Assembly (NCBI RefSeq): GCF_014640635.1
Contig: NZ_BMHI01000004.1
Coordinates: 62,001-126,000 of the forward strand
Length of the DNA stretch: 64,000 nt
Reading direction: 5' to 3'
DNA from: Flexivirga endophytica
GTDB lineage: Bacteria; Actinomycetota; Actinomycetes; Actinomycetales; Dermatophilaceae
A program made the position numbers and the translations under genes. The notes beneath the pieces are model-generated. The model had not been told where the DNA came from and did no database searches. It saw only the letters and a program-made list of their open reading frames with translations. Below, piece after piece: positions 40,757 through 48,379 of the stretch; the first letter of the stretch is position 1, and every line of letters begins with the position of its first letter.

Positions 40757-42196
40757 ATGCGTCGAGCCAAAATTGTTTGCACCCTCGGACCTGCCACTGC
40801 TGCACCGGAGAAGGTGCGGGCCTTGGTCGACGCCGGAATGGATGTCGCGCGACTGAACCTCTCGCACGGCGCCTACTCGGACCACGAGCAGGTCTACCGG
40901 GCGATCCGTGCGGCGTCGGACGATTCCGGTCGCGCCGTGTGTGTCATGTGCGACCTCCAGGGCCCGAAGATCCGGACCGGCAATTTCGCAGACGGTCCGA
41001 TCATGCTCGCCAACGGTGATCCGTTCACGATCACAGTCGACGACATCGAGGGCGACCAAAGCCGAGTTTCCACTACTTACAAGGGTTTGCCGGGCGACGT
41101 GCAGCCCGGCGACCTGCTGCTCATCGACGACGGCAAGGTCTGCCTGCGGGCGCGGGAAGTCACCGAGACCGAGGTGCATGCCGAGGTGATCGAGGGCGGT
41201 CCGGTCTCCAACCACAAGGGCATCAACCTGCCCGGGGTCGCGGTGAGCGTCCCCGCACTGTCGGAGAAGGACGAGGCCGACCTGCGCTGGGCACTGAAGC
41301 TGGGCGCCGATGTGGTCGCACTGTCCTTCGTGCGGGATGCCTCCGACATACGGCGTGCGCACGAGATCATGGACGAGGAGGGGCGGCGGGTCCCGGTGAT
41401 CGCGAAGGTCGAAAAGCCCCAGGCGGTCGACAATCTCGCGGCGATCATCGACGCGTTCGACGGTGTGATGGTGGCGCGTGGTGACCTGGGCGTGGAGCTC
41501 CCGCTGGAGGAGGTCCCGCTCGTGCAGAAGCGCGCGATCGAGATCTGCCGGCGCAACGCCAAGCCGGTCATCGTCGCGACGCAGGTGCTCGAGTCGATGA
41601 TCGAGAACTCCCGGCCGACGCGGGCCGAGGCCAGCGACTGCGCCAACGCGGTGCTCGACGGTGCCGACGCGATCATGCTGTCCGGGGAGACCAGTGTCGG
41701 CGCGTGGCCGATCGAGTCCGTCCAGACGATGGCTCGCATCATCGACAGCACCGAGGAGCACGGGCTGGACCGGGTGCCGCCGCTGGGCACCCGCCCGCAC
41801 ACCAAGGGTGGCGCCGTGACCGCCGCCGCAGCGGAGGTCGGCGACCTGCTGGGCGTCCGCTATCTGGTGACGTTCACCGAGTCGGGCGACTCCGCGAAGC
41901 GGATGTCGCGCATCCGCAGCGCCCGCCCGATGCTGGCGTTCACACCGGCGGCGTCCACGCGGTCCCAGCTGGCGATGGTGTGGGGAGTGGAGACCTACCT
42001 CGTGCCGCAGGTGAAGCACACCGACCAGATGGCCATGCAGGTCGACGAGACGTTGCTGGGGGAGGGCCGCGCGGAGGAAGGCGACCTCGTCGTCATCGTG
42101 GCCGGTTCGCCCCCGGGGATCCCCGGCTCCACCAACGCGTTGCGCGTGCACCGGATGGGTGACGCCCGGAACAAGGTCGCCCCCGCCTACCACTGA
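40757..42196 (+). CDS. pyk: Pyruvate kinase
   Basis: Converts phosphoenolpyruvate to pyruvate with ATP formation. The 479-residue protein starts MRRAKIVCTLGPATAAPEKV and has the active-site VIAKVEKPQAVDNL, VARGDLGVELPLEEVPLVQK, ATQVLESMIENSRPTRAEASD and the C-terminal allosteric domain. No Shine-Dalgarno precedes the ATG; a -10 box lies six bases before it. Pyk after gltBD is the usual actinobacterial order. Confidence 0.96.
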   Translation: MRRAKIVCTLGPATAAPEKVRALVDAGMDVARLNLSHGAYSDHEQVYRAIRAASDDSGRAVCVMCDLQGPKIRTGNFADGPIMLANGDPFTITVDDIEGDQSRVSTTYKGLPGDVQPGDLLLIDDGKVCLRAREVTETEVHAEVIEGGPVSNHKGINLPGVAVSVPALSEKDEADLRWALKLGADVVALSFVRDASDIRRAHEIMDEEGRRVPVIAKVEKPQAVDNLAAIIDAFDGVMVARGDLGVELPLEEVPLVQKRAIEICRRNAKPVIVATQVLESMIENSRPTRAEASDCANAVLDGADAIMLSGETSVGAWPIESVQTMARIIDSTEEHGLDRVPPLGTRPHTKGGAVTAAAAEVGDLLGVRYLVTFTESGDSAKRMSRIRSARPMLAFTPAASTRSQLAMVWGVETYLVPQVKHTDQMAMQVDETLLGEGRAEEGDLVVIVAGSPPGIPGSTNALRVHRMGDARNKVAPAYH

Positions 42197-42217
42197 GCCT
42201 TCTGCTGCGCCTCCTCG

Positions 42218-42270
42218 CAGAACGCCGCAGATGTAACGCTCGCGAGCTCGCGAACATCGGCGGCGTTCTG
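42218..42270. terminator. Inverted repeat after pyk
   Basis: CAGAACGCCGC (42218-42228) and GCGGCGTTCTG (42260-42270) form an 11-bp stem, extended by GATGT/ACATC, around the palindrome CGCGAGCTCGCG. CGCGAACATCGG plus TTCTGGTC recurs in diverged form about 105 bases downstream (42354 onward). The gap 42197-42376 otherwise holds no gene. A terminator shared by pyk and the convergent gene is likely. Confidence 0.55.
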
Positions 42271-42376
42271 GTCGTCGGCTCCGCGCGAGTTGGCGTTTCG
42301 TCGGGTGCCGTTGCGCTGCGTTGTCGCCTGTGTGTTCCGGGTAGGGGATGGCCCGCGAACATCGGTTGCTTTCTGG

Positions 42377-42853
42377 TCAGCTGGTCACCAGGCGGGCGAG
42401 GTGCTGCAGTGAATTGTTCAGGTGTGCGCTGTCGGCTGCCGGGAACGAGATCATCGCCCGCACGTCGCCCGGCACGTGTGACCAGTCGTAGGTGAGCGTG
42501 ACGGCGGTCCGACCGGTCCCGACCGGCACGAGGTCGTAACGCCAGCTCCACCCACCGGCGTGCACCTCACCGTCCGCGCCTTCCTGGCCGGGCAGCCAGC
42601 CGATCGCTTGAGGCACGTCGAAGACGTTGACCCTGTTGGCGATTCGGTAGTTGCCGTCCTCGAACTCCGGGTTGTCGAAGTACATGTCCATCCTGAAGAG
42701 CTGCCCGTCGGCGGTCAGCGGGTCCGGATCGACCGGTTTCACGACCCACCCGGTCCCGTCGATCACGGGATGGGTGGTCGGATCCGCGAGCACCCTGAAC
42801 ACGGCGTCCGCCGGTGCATCGATGGTCAGCGTGGCCGTCAATTGCTCGATCAT
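42377..42853 (-). CDS. SRPBCC-family protein (polyketide cyclase/START-like)
   Basis: The 158-residue protein has the family layout: TLTIDAPADAVFRVLADPTTHP at the start, GGWSWRYDLVPVGTGRTAVTLTYDWS in the middle, and a C-terminal helix with HLNNSLQHLARLV. Members bind hydrophobic ligands in a helix-grip fold; the ligand here is unknown. It is convergent with pyk and 127 bases from the VOC gene on the same strand. Confidence 0.75.
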   Translation of the reverse strand: MIEQLTATLTIDAPADAVFRVLADPTTHPVIDGTGWVVKPVDPDPLTADGQLFRMDMYFDNPEFEDGNYRIANRVNVFDVPQAIGWLPGQEGADGEVHAGGWSWRYDLVPVGTGRTAVTLTYDWSHVPGDVRAMISFPAADSAHLNNSLQHLARLVTS

Positions 42854-42979
42854 GTGGTGCCTTTCTGCCGCGGCCGGTCATCGGCCGCCGGGACGTTCCC
42901 ACCTGTATGACACGCCGGCCACGCGGAATTCATCGGTCCGCGCCGAAGGAGCATCGCCGCGGGCGGAACCGACATACGG

Positions 42980-43321
42980 TCAGTCGGCCACGAGCTCGTA
43001 GACGTTGCCGTCCGGACCCCTGAAGTGCTGCCAGGTCGGGCCGGGTTCGCCGAGCAGTTCGACCCCAGCAGCTCGCAGTTCCTCGGCCGCGGACGGTAGA
43101 TCCTCGACGGCGAAGCCGACCACCGGTCCGGTGACCATGTGCTGTTTGCCCGCGTAACCCTCGCCGAACACCTCGACGTTGCGTCCGTCGGGCAACGTGA
43201 AGACCCAGAAGTCGGCTTCGTGGTGAGCGAGCGGCAGACCCAGGACGTTGGCGTAGAAGTGGGCGAGCTCCGGCGCTGCCGACGTCCTCGAACCTGACCA
43301 ACCCAGTCCAGTGATGTTCAT
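42980..43321 (-). CDS. VOC/glyoxalase-family protein
   Basis: The 113-residue single-domain protein reads as a VOC fold: LAHFYANVLGLPLAHHEADFWVF, VVGFAVEDLPSAAEELRAAGVELLGEP and FRGPDGNVYELVAD, with possible metal-ligand residues of the family spread across them. Substrate unknown. The ATG at 43321 is preceded by AGGA at seven bases; an ATG at 43330 is in frame. It is divergent from the tRNA-photolyase unit. Confidence 0.75.
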   Translation of the reverse strand: MNITGLGWSGSRTSAAPELAHFYANVLGLPLAHHEADFWVFTLPDGRNVEVFGEGYAGKQHMVTGPVVGFAVEDLPSAAEELRAAGVELLGEPGPTWQHFRGPDGNVYELVAD

Positions 43322-43390
43322 GCGTCGCATCCTGGGTCTTCAAGCATGCTTGAGGTCAAGGCTGGTTCTGCCGGGGCGCCGCGCGTCCGA

Positions 43391-43421
43391 TTGGAGCCGC
43401 ACACGGACTCTCCCGTATGCT
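43391..43421 (+). promoter_or_regulatory. Promoter of the tRNA-Leu-photolyase unit
   Basis: TTGGAG (43391-43396) and TATGCT (43416-43421) are 19 bases apart; transcription would begin near 43428, just before the tRNA 5' end. Confidence 0.5.
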
Positions 43422-43435
43422 GTCCCAGCACTCCT

Positions 43436-43518
43436 GCCGGAGTGGTGGAACGGCAGACACGGAGCACTCAAAATGCTTTGCTCGAAAGGGCGTGCGGGTT
43501 CAAATCCCGCCTCCGGCA
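43436..43518 (+). tRNA. tRNA-Leu (anticodon CAA)
   Basis: Acceptor arms GCCGGAG and CTCCGGC pair over seven bases, the T arm is GCGGG-TTCAAAT-CCCGC, the anticodon stem is GAGCA/TGCTT (one G-T pair) with loop CTCAAAA, and there is a long variable arm typical of type II tRNAs. The anticodon CAA reads UUG codons. The discriminator is A; CCA is not encoded exactly (ACCCA). Only four bases separate its 3' end from the photolyase ATG. Confidence 0.95.
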
Positions 43519-43522
43519 CCCA

Positions 43523-44896
43523 ATGACCAGCCTGCTGTGGCTGCGTCGCGACCTGCGGCGATCCGATCTTCCGGCCCTGCGCTCCGCGGCGGATGCCACC
43601 GGCGACGACGTCGGCGTGGTGTTCGTCGTCGACCCGGCCCTCTGGAAGTCCGCCGGCACTGTCCGCCGCGCATGGTTGGCGACTTCGGTCGAGGCGGCGG
43701 TCGACTCCTACGACGGCCACCTCGCGGTCCTGTATGGCGACTCCCGGCAGGTCATCCCGCAGACGGCTCGCCGGCTCGGCGCCACCTCCGTGCACGTCTC
43801 CCGGGAAACCACACCGTTCGGAGCGCGCCGAGACCGTGAAGTCGCGAAGGCGTTGCAGGACAACGGAATCGACTGGGTGGAGACAGGCACGCCATACGCG
43901 ATCGGTCCGGGTGTCCTGACCACCGGGGCGGGGACCGGGTTCAAGGTCTTCACCGCGTTCCGGCGGGCGTGGAACGAGCACGGAGCTCCGGGACCGGCCG
44001 GTGAGGTGGACGTGTCGTGGCGCGCCGTGGACTCCGACGAGGCAGCGTTGACCGCACTGCAGTCCGCGCGTGCGGCCGACGGCCTCCCGGATCTGCCGGA
44101 CGCCGGGGAGGGAGCCGCGCTGCGCCGCTGGCGTGACTTCCTCGACGAATCGATCGGTGACTACGACACCGCGCGGGACCGGCCCGATCTCGCCGGGACG
44201 AGCGGACTCAGTCCCTACCTGAAGGTCGGCGCGATCCACCCACGCACGCTCCTGGCGGATCTCGCGTCCGTGTCCGGTCCGGGCCGCGACTCGTTCGTCT
44301 CCGAGCTCGCGTGGCGCGAGTTCTACGCCGACGTGCTGTGGCGGCACCCGCGCAGCGCCTGGCACGATCTCACGACGACGCTCGGCCACATGTCGTATGA
44401 CGAGCCGGGCCTCGAGCTGACAGCGTGGCAACAGGGCCGGACCGGCTACCCGCTGGTGGACGCCGGAATGCGCCAGCTGGTCGCGACCGGCTGGATGCAC
44501 AACCGGGTCCGGATGGTGGCCGCGAGCTTCCTGACCAAGGACCTGCACCTCTGGTGGCCGCTGGGTGCGCGCTTCTTCCTCGACCGGCTGATCGACGGAG
44601 ACGTGGCGTCGAACAACCACGGGTGGCAGTGGGTGGCCGGGACCGGGACCGACGCTTCGCCATACTTCCGGGTCTTCAACCCGGTCACGCAGGGCAAGAA
44701 GTTCGACCCCGACGGCGACTACGTCCGCCGGTGGGTGCCGGAGCTGCGGCACCTGAGCGGGGGCGCCGCACACGAGCCCTGGCGGCAGACCGACGGATAC
44801 CGTGAGGGATATCCCGAGCGGATCGTCGACCACGCCGTCGAACGGGAGGTCTCCCTGTCCAGGCTCCGTGGGGGTTCCGCACCACCTGCTTCCTAG
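43523..44896 (+). CDS. phr: Deoxyribodipyrimidine photolyase
   Basis: Light-driven repair of cyclobutane pyrimidine dimers. The 457-residue protein starts MTSLLWLRRDLRRSDLPAL, the conserved N-terminus of the antenna-binding domain. Its FAD-binding helical domain contains LSPYLKVGAIHPR, WREFYADVLW, TGYPLVDAGMRQL, WMHNRVRMVAASFLTKDL and NNHGWQWVAGTGTDASPYFRVFNP. The start is certain from family alignment, which means that the ATG lies four bases after the tRNA. tRNA 3' processing would leave an mRNA with almost no leader and no Shine-Dalgarno. Confidence 0.94.
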   Translation: MTSLLWLRRDLRRSDLPALRSAADATGDDVGVVFVVDPALWKSAGTVRRAWLATSVEAAVDSYDGHLAVLYGDSRQVIPQTARRLGATSVHVSRETTPFGARRDREVAKALQDNGIDWVETGTPYAIGPGVLTTGAGTGFKVFTAFRRAWNEHGAPGPAGEVDVSWRAVDSDEAALTALQSARAADGLPDLPDAGEGAALRRWRDFLDESIGDYDTARDRPDLAGTSGLSPYLKVGAIHPRTLLADLASVSGPGRDSFVSELAWREFYADVLWRHPRSAWHDLTTTLGHMSYDEPGLELTAWQQGRTGYPLVDAGMRQLVATGWMHNRVRMVAASFLTKDLHLWWPLGARFFLDRLIDGDVASNNHGWQWVAGTGTDASPYFRVFNPVTQGKKFDPDGDYVRRWVPELRHLSGGAAHEPWRQTDGYREGYPERIVDHAVEREVSLSRLRGGSAPPAS

Positions 44897-44980
44897 CGGC
44901 CGGCGCGCCGCCAGGAGGCGCCTCTGGTGCCATACTCAGATCATGGGTCGGCCGGGTGCCGGCCACGGGGAGGGCACGAC

Positions 44981-45256
44981 ATGGGATACCAGGTCTCTTT
45001 TGCAATGGCACTGCCGCTGATAGTCCTCGGCGTGCTGCTCATCGCCTACTGCCTGGTCGACATCGCACGGACCGAGCGGCAGCTGTTGCTGCGCAAGTGG
45101 CAGTGGGCGCTGGCGGTGCTGATCCTCGTGCCGCTCGGCGCGTTCGCCTACCTCGCCTTCGAGAAGCTGGGCATCGTGCAGCAACCCAGCACCGCCCCGG
45201 AGGAGCTGACCACCAAGGAGGGCGACGGCACCCTCTTCCTGAGAAGGGACCGCTGA
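44981..45256 (+). CDS. PLDc_N-domain small membrane protein
   Basis: The 91-residue protein has two transmembrane helices (about 10-28 and 43-62) separated by the segment CLVDIARTERQLLLRKWQWAL, which resembles the phospholipase D N-terminal (PLDc_N) module, and ends in a charged tail. Function unknown. The ATG at 44981 follows AGGGCACGAC. The next 188 bases before the DUF695 gene are non-coding with no clear signal except a GATAGCT patch near the following start. Confidence 0.6.
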   Translation: MGYQVSFAMALPLIVLGVLLIAYCLVDIARTERQLLLRKWQWALAVLILVPLGAFAYLAFEKLGIVQQPSTAPEELTTKEGDGTLFLRRDR

Positions 45257-45444
45257 GGACGGCGGGCGCGGCGAGCGGCGCTACCTGGTGGCGTGTGCCG
45301 ACGGGTGAGGCATCCTGCGGGAGGGACGAGGGTGGTGCCGGAGCTGGGACACATCGACGGCGTCCAACGTGTCGACCCGGAACGATTCCGACGACGAGTG
45401 AGTGCCTCGACAGCGCCGAACCGCACTGGTGTTTGATAGCTCCC

Positions 45445-46470
45445 ATGGCACTTTTCGGCAAGCGACGGGACACCAGTGGCGACGCGATCGACGCGTTCTG
45501 GTCCTGGTGGAGTGACGGCGGATCGGGACAGGTCGCGATGGCCGACCCGGAGACCGGCACCGTCGCATTGCTCGACCCGCGGGTGCACGCCATCGACGAG
45601 CGCCTGGCGTGGGAGATCGCCCCGGGCAGCGCAGCGGCGCACCTGCTGGTCGTCACCGCTGATGGCGACCCCGAGGTGCGCGCGGTGGCCCGCCGCTGGC
45701 TCGCAGCGGCTCCGCAGGCCGACTTCGTCTGGTCGTATGCCGACAGCCGTCAGCCCGCGACGACGATCGATGGGCGGGTCCTGAAGTTCGACGGGCACGA
45801 GTTCGACCTGGGCGCCGTCCAGGTCGGTGTGCGCCGCAGCGGCAGCCGCGTCGACGTGACCGTCTACCACCCGCGGCTGGCGGACGTGGCCGAGGATCAG
45901 CGGCTCGGGGTCTGCTTCGTCGCGCTGGACACGGCTCTCGGCGAGGAGATGACCGAGACCTGGATCGGCGAGTTGCAGCCGGTGACGACGCCGCCGTTGG
46001 ACGGTTTCGGCCTGACCGGGTTGCGGGCCGTGGTGCGCGACCTGCGTGAGGAGTTCACCGGCGACGACGGTCGGCCACGGTGGATCACGTTGCAGGGCAC
46101 CGGTCCTCGCGGTCCAGTGACCGCCGGCGCGCAGGTGCCGCTGGCGGCAGCGTCTGCGCCGCAGTTGGACCAGCACATCGTCGTGGCCGTCCCTTATCGC
46201 GGGCACAACGACAACGGACTGCCGAGCGCCGCCGCGCTGACCGAGCTGGAACGACTCAAGCAGCACGTCACGGACCGGCTGGAGGAGCAGGGCCGGGTCG
46301 TGGCGCACGAGTGCAGCGGCGGCGTCTGCCTCGTCCACGTGTACGCCGACGGGACGACGCCGGCAGCCGACCAGATCAAGGCTGCCGTGACCGGCTGGCC
46401 CGACGGCACCGTCAAGGTCGACGTCGAGTCGGATCCCGGGTGGTCCGGTGTGGCGCACCTGCGAGGCTGA
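45445..46470 (+). CDS. DUF695-like protein of unknown function
   Basis: The 341-residue soluble protein starts MALFGKRRDTSGDAIDAFWSWWSDG and has no signal peptide or membrane segment. A central region with DRRHEFDLGAVQVGV-like strands and a C-terminal part with VAHECSGGVCLVHVYAD recall DUF695-type proteins; I am not certain of the family. Nothing in the context assigns a role. It is followed by pdtaR after 52 bases. Confidence 0.55.
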   Translation: MALFGKRRDTSGDAIDAFWSWWSDGGSGQVAMADPETGTVALLDPRVHAIDERLAWEIAPGSAAAHLLVVTADGDPEVRAVARRWLAAAPQADFVWSYADSRQPATTIDGRVLKFDGHEFDLGAVQVGVRRSGSRVDVTVYHPRLADVAEDQRLGVCFVALDTALGEEMTETWIGELQPVTTPPLDGFGLTGLRAVVRDLREEFTGDDGRPRWITLQGTGPRGPVTAGAQVPLAAASAPQLDQHIVVAVPYRGHNDNGLPSAAALTELERLKQHVTDRLEEQGRVVAHECSGGVCLVHVYADGTTPAADQIKAAVTGWPDGTVKVDVESDPGWSGVAHLRG

Positions 46471-46522
46471 CGTCCGTGCGGTGGGAGGTGAGCCACGCCA
46501 TACACCGGCACATGCGAAGCTG

Positions 46523-47158
46523 ATGCGCGTGACGAACCAAGAGACCAACGTGCGAGTGCTGGTCGCCGAGGACGAAGCGATCATCCGACTCGATCTCGCC
46601 GAGATGCTGCGGGAAGCCGGGTATGACGTCGTGGCCGAGGTCGGCGACGGGCGTCAAGCGGTCGACTCCGCCCGGGAGCTGACCCCCGACCTGGTGGTGA
46701 TGGACGTCAAGATGCCGGTCCTGGACGGCATCAGCGCGGCGGACGAGATCGGGCGGGACGGCATCGCGCCGGTCGTCATGCTGACGGCGTTCTCCGACAA
46801 GGAGCTGGTGGAGCGTGCCTCCGACGCCGGCGTGATGGCCTACGTGCTGAAGCCGTTCACGATCGACGACCTGCAGCCGGCGATCACGGTCGCACGGTCC
46901 CGGTGGGCCGAACGCAAGGCACTGGAAGGTGAAGTCGCGGACCTCGGGGCGCGCCTGGAGACACGCAAGCGGATGGACCGCGCCAAGGGCATCCTGATGA
47001 GCCGGCTCGGGTTGGACGAACCCGGTGCCTTCCGGTGGATCCAGAAGACCGCGATGGACCGCCGTCTGGGCATGCGCGAGGTCGCGGATGCGGTGATAGC
47101 GGGCGGTTCCGAGGAGGATCCCGGCGGTTCCGCGGACGGCCTGCCGACCGAACCCTGA
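46523..47158 (+). CDS. pdtaR: ANTAR-domain response regulator PdtaR
   Basis: RNA-binding antiterminator-type response regulator. The 211-residue protein has an N-terminal receiver domain (VLVAEDEAIIRLDLAEML, phosphoacceptor Asp61 in LVVMDVKMP, Lys in YVLKPF), a coiled linker (LEGEVADLGARLETRKRMDRAKG) and a C-terminal ANTAR domain (GILMSRLGLDEPGAFRWIQKTAMDRRLGM). It closely matches the Mycobacterium PdtaR layout, where it is the partner of the PdtaS histidine kinase, and the position near polA is also conserved. A GTG six bases downstream of the ATG is another possible start. Confidence 0.92.
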   Translation: MRVTNQETNVRVLVAEDEAIIRLDLAEMLREAGYDVVAEVGDGRQAVDSARELTPDLVVMDVKMPVLDGISAADEIGRDGIAPVVMLTAFSDKELVERASDAGVMAYVLKPFTIDDLQPAITVARSRWAERKALEGEVADLGARLETRKRMDRAKGILMSRLGLDEPGAFRWIQKTAMDRRLGMREVADAVIAGGSEEDPGGSADGLPTEP

Positions 47159-47296
47159 GGCAGTAGAGTTGAACGGCCGTACACGCCTCGGCGTCCTCTC
47201 AGCCCGATGTGGGCAGGCTGTGAGCGAGCGCTGAACGACTAGGCGTAATCTGCGGCATGCACGTGTGGCTCGGGGTCATTCGGCGGAGGTTCGAAA

Positions 47297-47899
47297 GTGG
47301 CAAGATCGGCGGTTCAGGTCACGCGCATGACATCCGGCGACGAGGAAGAACTCGTCGCTTTGTGGCGTCAGGCCAAGAGTGCCGAAGGGCACAGCGACGA
47401 CCATGTGGAGCGCTCGTTGCGAGAGGGTCGGTTGACCCGTGCCTGCGCACGCGCGGATGTGCGCGTCTATGTCGCCTCGATCGACGCGGAGCCGGTCGGC
47501 TACAGCGTGGTGATGTCCGGTCCGGTGTCTGCGCTGCAGGACACGCCGGCGGTCTGGGTGGACGTGCTCTGGGTGCGGCCGGGTCGACGCCAGCGCGGCG
47601 CCGCCGGCGCGTTGCTGAAGGCAGTGGCGTCATACGCCGAGCACATCGGTGCCCCCGAGATCGTCTCCTGCGTCCCGGCGAGCAGCCGTGACGCCAATCG
47701 CTTCTTCGCCCGACTCGGCTTCTCCGCGGTGGTGACCGAGCGCAGCACGACCCCCGCGGCGTTGCGGCGGCGACTGGCCGGCCACGGCCTGTCGACCGTC
47801 AGTGACGCGGTCCGGTTACGCCGGTCGCTGCGCGCCAGGGCACGTGCCCGCGACTGCGACCCGGTGCTGGTCCCGGCGCAGTCCACGCTTGTCGACTGA
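47297..47899 (+). CDS. GNAT-family N-acetyltransferase
   Basis: The 200-residue protein has the acetyl-CoA loop VLWVRPGRRQRGAAGALLKAV and the C-terminal ANRFFARLGF motif typical of GNAT enzymes. The substrate is unknown. The GTG at 47297 has GGAGG seven bases upstream; an internal ATG is at 47327. A TAATCT-type -10 near 47247 may drive it. It is convergent with the thioesterase gene, six bases apart. Confidence 0.75.
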   Translation: MARSAVQVTRMTSGDEEELVALWRQAKSAEGHSDDHVERSLREGRLTRACARADVRVYVASIDAEPVGYSVVMSGPVSALQDTPAVWVDVLWVRPGRRQRGAAGALLKAVASYAEHIGAPEIVSCVPASSRDANRFFARLGFSAVVTERSTTPAALRRRLAGHGLSTVSDAVRLRRSLRARARARDCDPVLVPAQSTLVD

Positions 47900-47904
47900 G
47901 CCGC

Positions 47905-48360
47905 CTACTGCGCCTTGGGCGCACTGTCCCGAAGCAGGCAGGTGATCCGACTGGTGCACAGCCGGTTGCCGTCCTCGTCGGTGACGACCACTTCGTATGA
48001 GGCGAGCGTGCGACCGAGCGACAACGGCGTCGCAGTGCCGGTGACCAGTCCCGAGCGTGCGCCACGGTGATGTGTGGCGTTGATGTCCAGGCCCACAGCG
48101 ATGCGTCCTTCGCCGGCGTGCAGGGCGGCGCCGACCGACCCGAGCGTCTCGGCGAGCACCACGCTGGCGCCGCCGTGCAGCAAGCCGTAGGGCTGGTTGT
48201 TGCCCTCGACGGGCATGGTCGCAACGATGCGTTGCGGGCTCGCCTCGACGAATGTGATGCCCATCCGCTCGCTGAGCGTTCCGGCACTCATGTCGTTGAA
48301 GAGCTTGACGAGTTCCGCGTCGGCGGCCGGAGTGGGGGACTGCGCACTGGTGTCGGTCAT
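47905..48360 (-). CDS. PaaI-type hotdog-fold thioesterase
   Basis: The 151-residue protein has the family core NNQPYGLLHGGASVVLAETLGSVGA, with the hotdog GLLHGG loop, followed by GLDINATHHRGARSGLVTG. These enzymes hydrolyse acyl-CoA thioesters (menaquinone DHNA-CoA or phenylacetyl-CoA types among others); the substrate is not evident. It is divergent from polA with a 19-base gap, so the two promoters overlap. Confidence 0.8.
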   Translation of the reverse strand: MTDTSAQSPTPAADAELVKLFNDMSAGTLSERMGITFVEASPQRIVATMPVEGNNQPYGLLHGGASVVLAETLGSVGAALHAGEGRIAVGLDINATHHRGARSGLVTGTATPLSLGRTLASYEVVVTDEDGNRLCTSRITCLLRDSAPKAQ

Positions 48361-48366
48361 GCCCCT

Positions 48367-48372
48367 TAGGCT
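48367..48372 (+). promoter_or_regulatory. -10 box of polA
   Basis: TAGGCT lies seven bases before the polA GTG at 48380, again placing the transcription start on the start codon. Confidence 0.45.
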
Positions 48373-48379
48373 GCCATGC

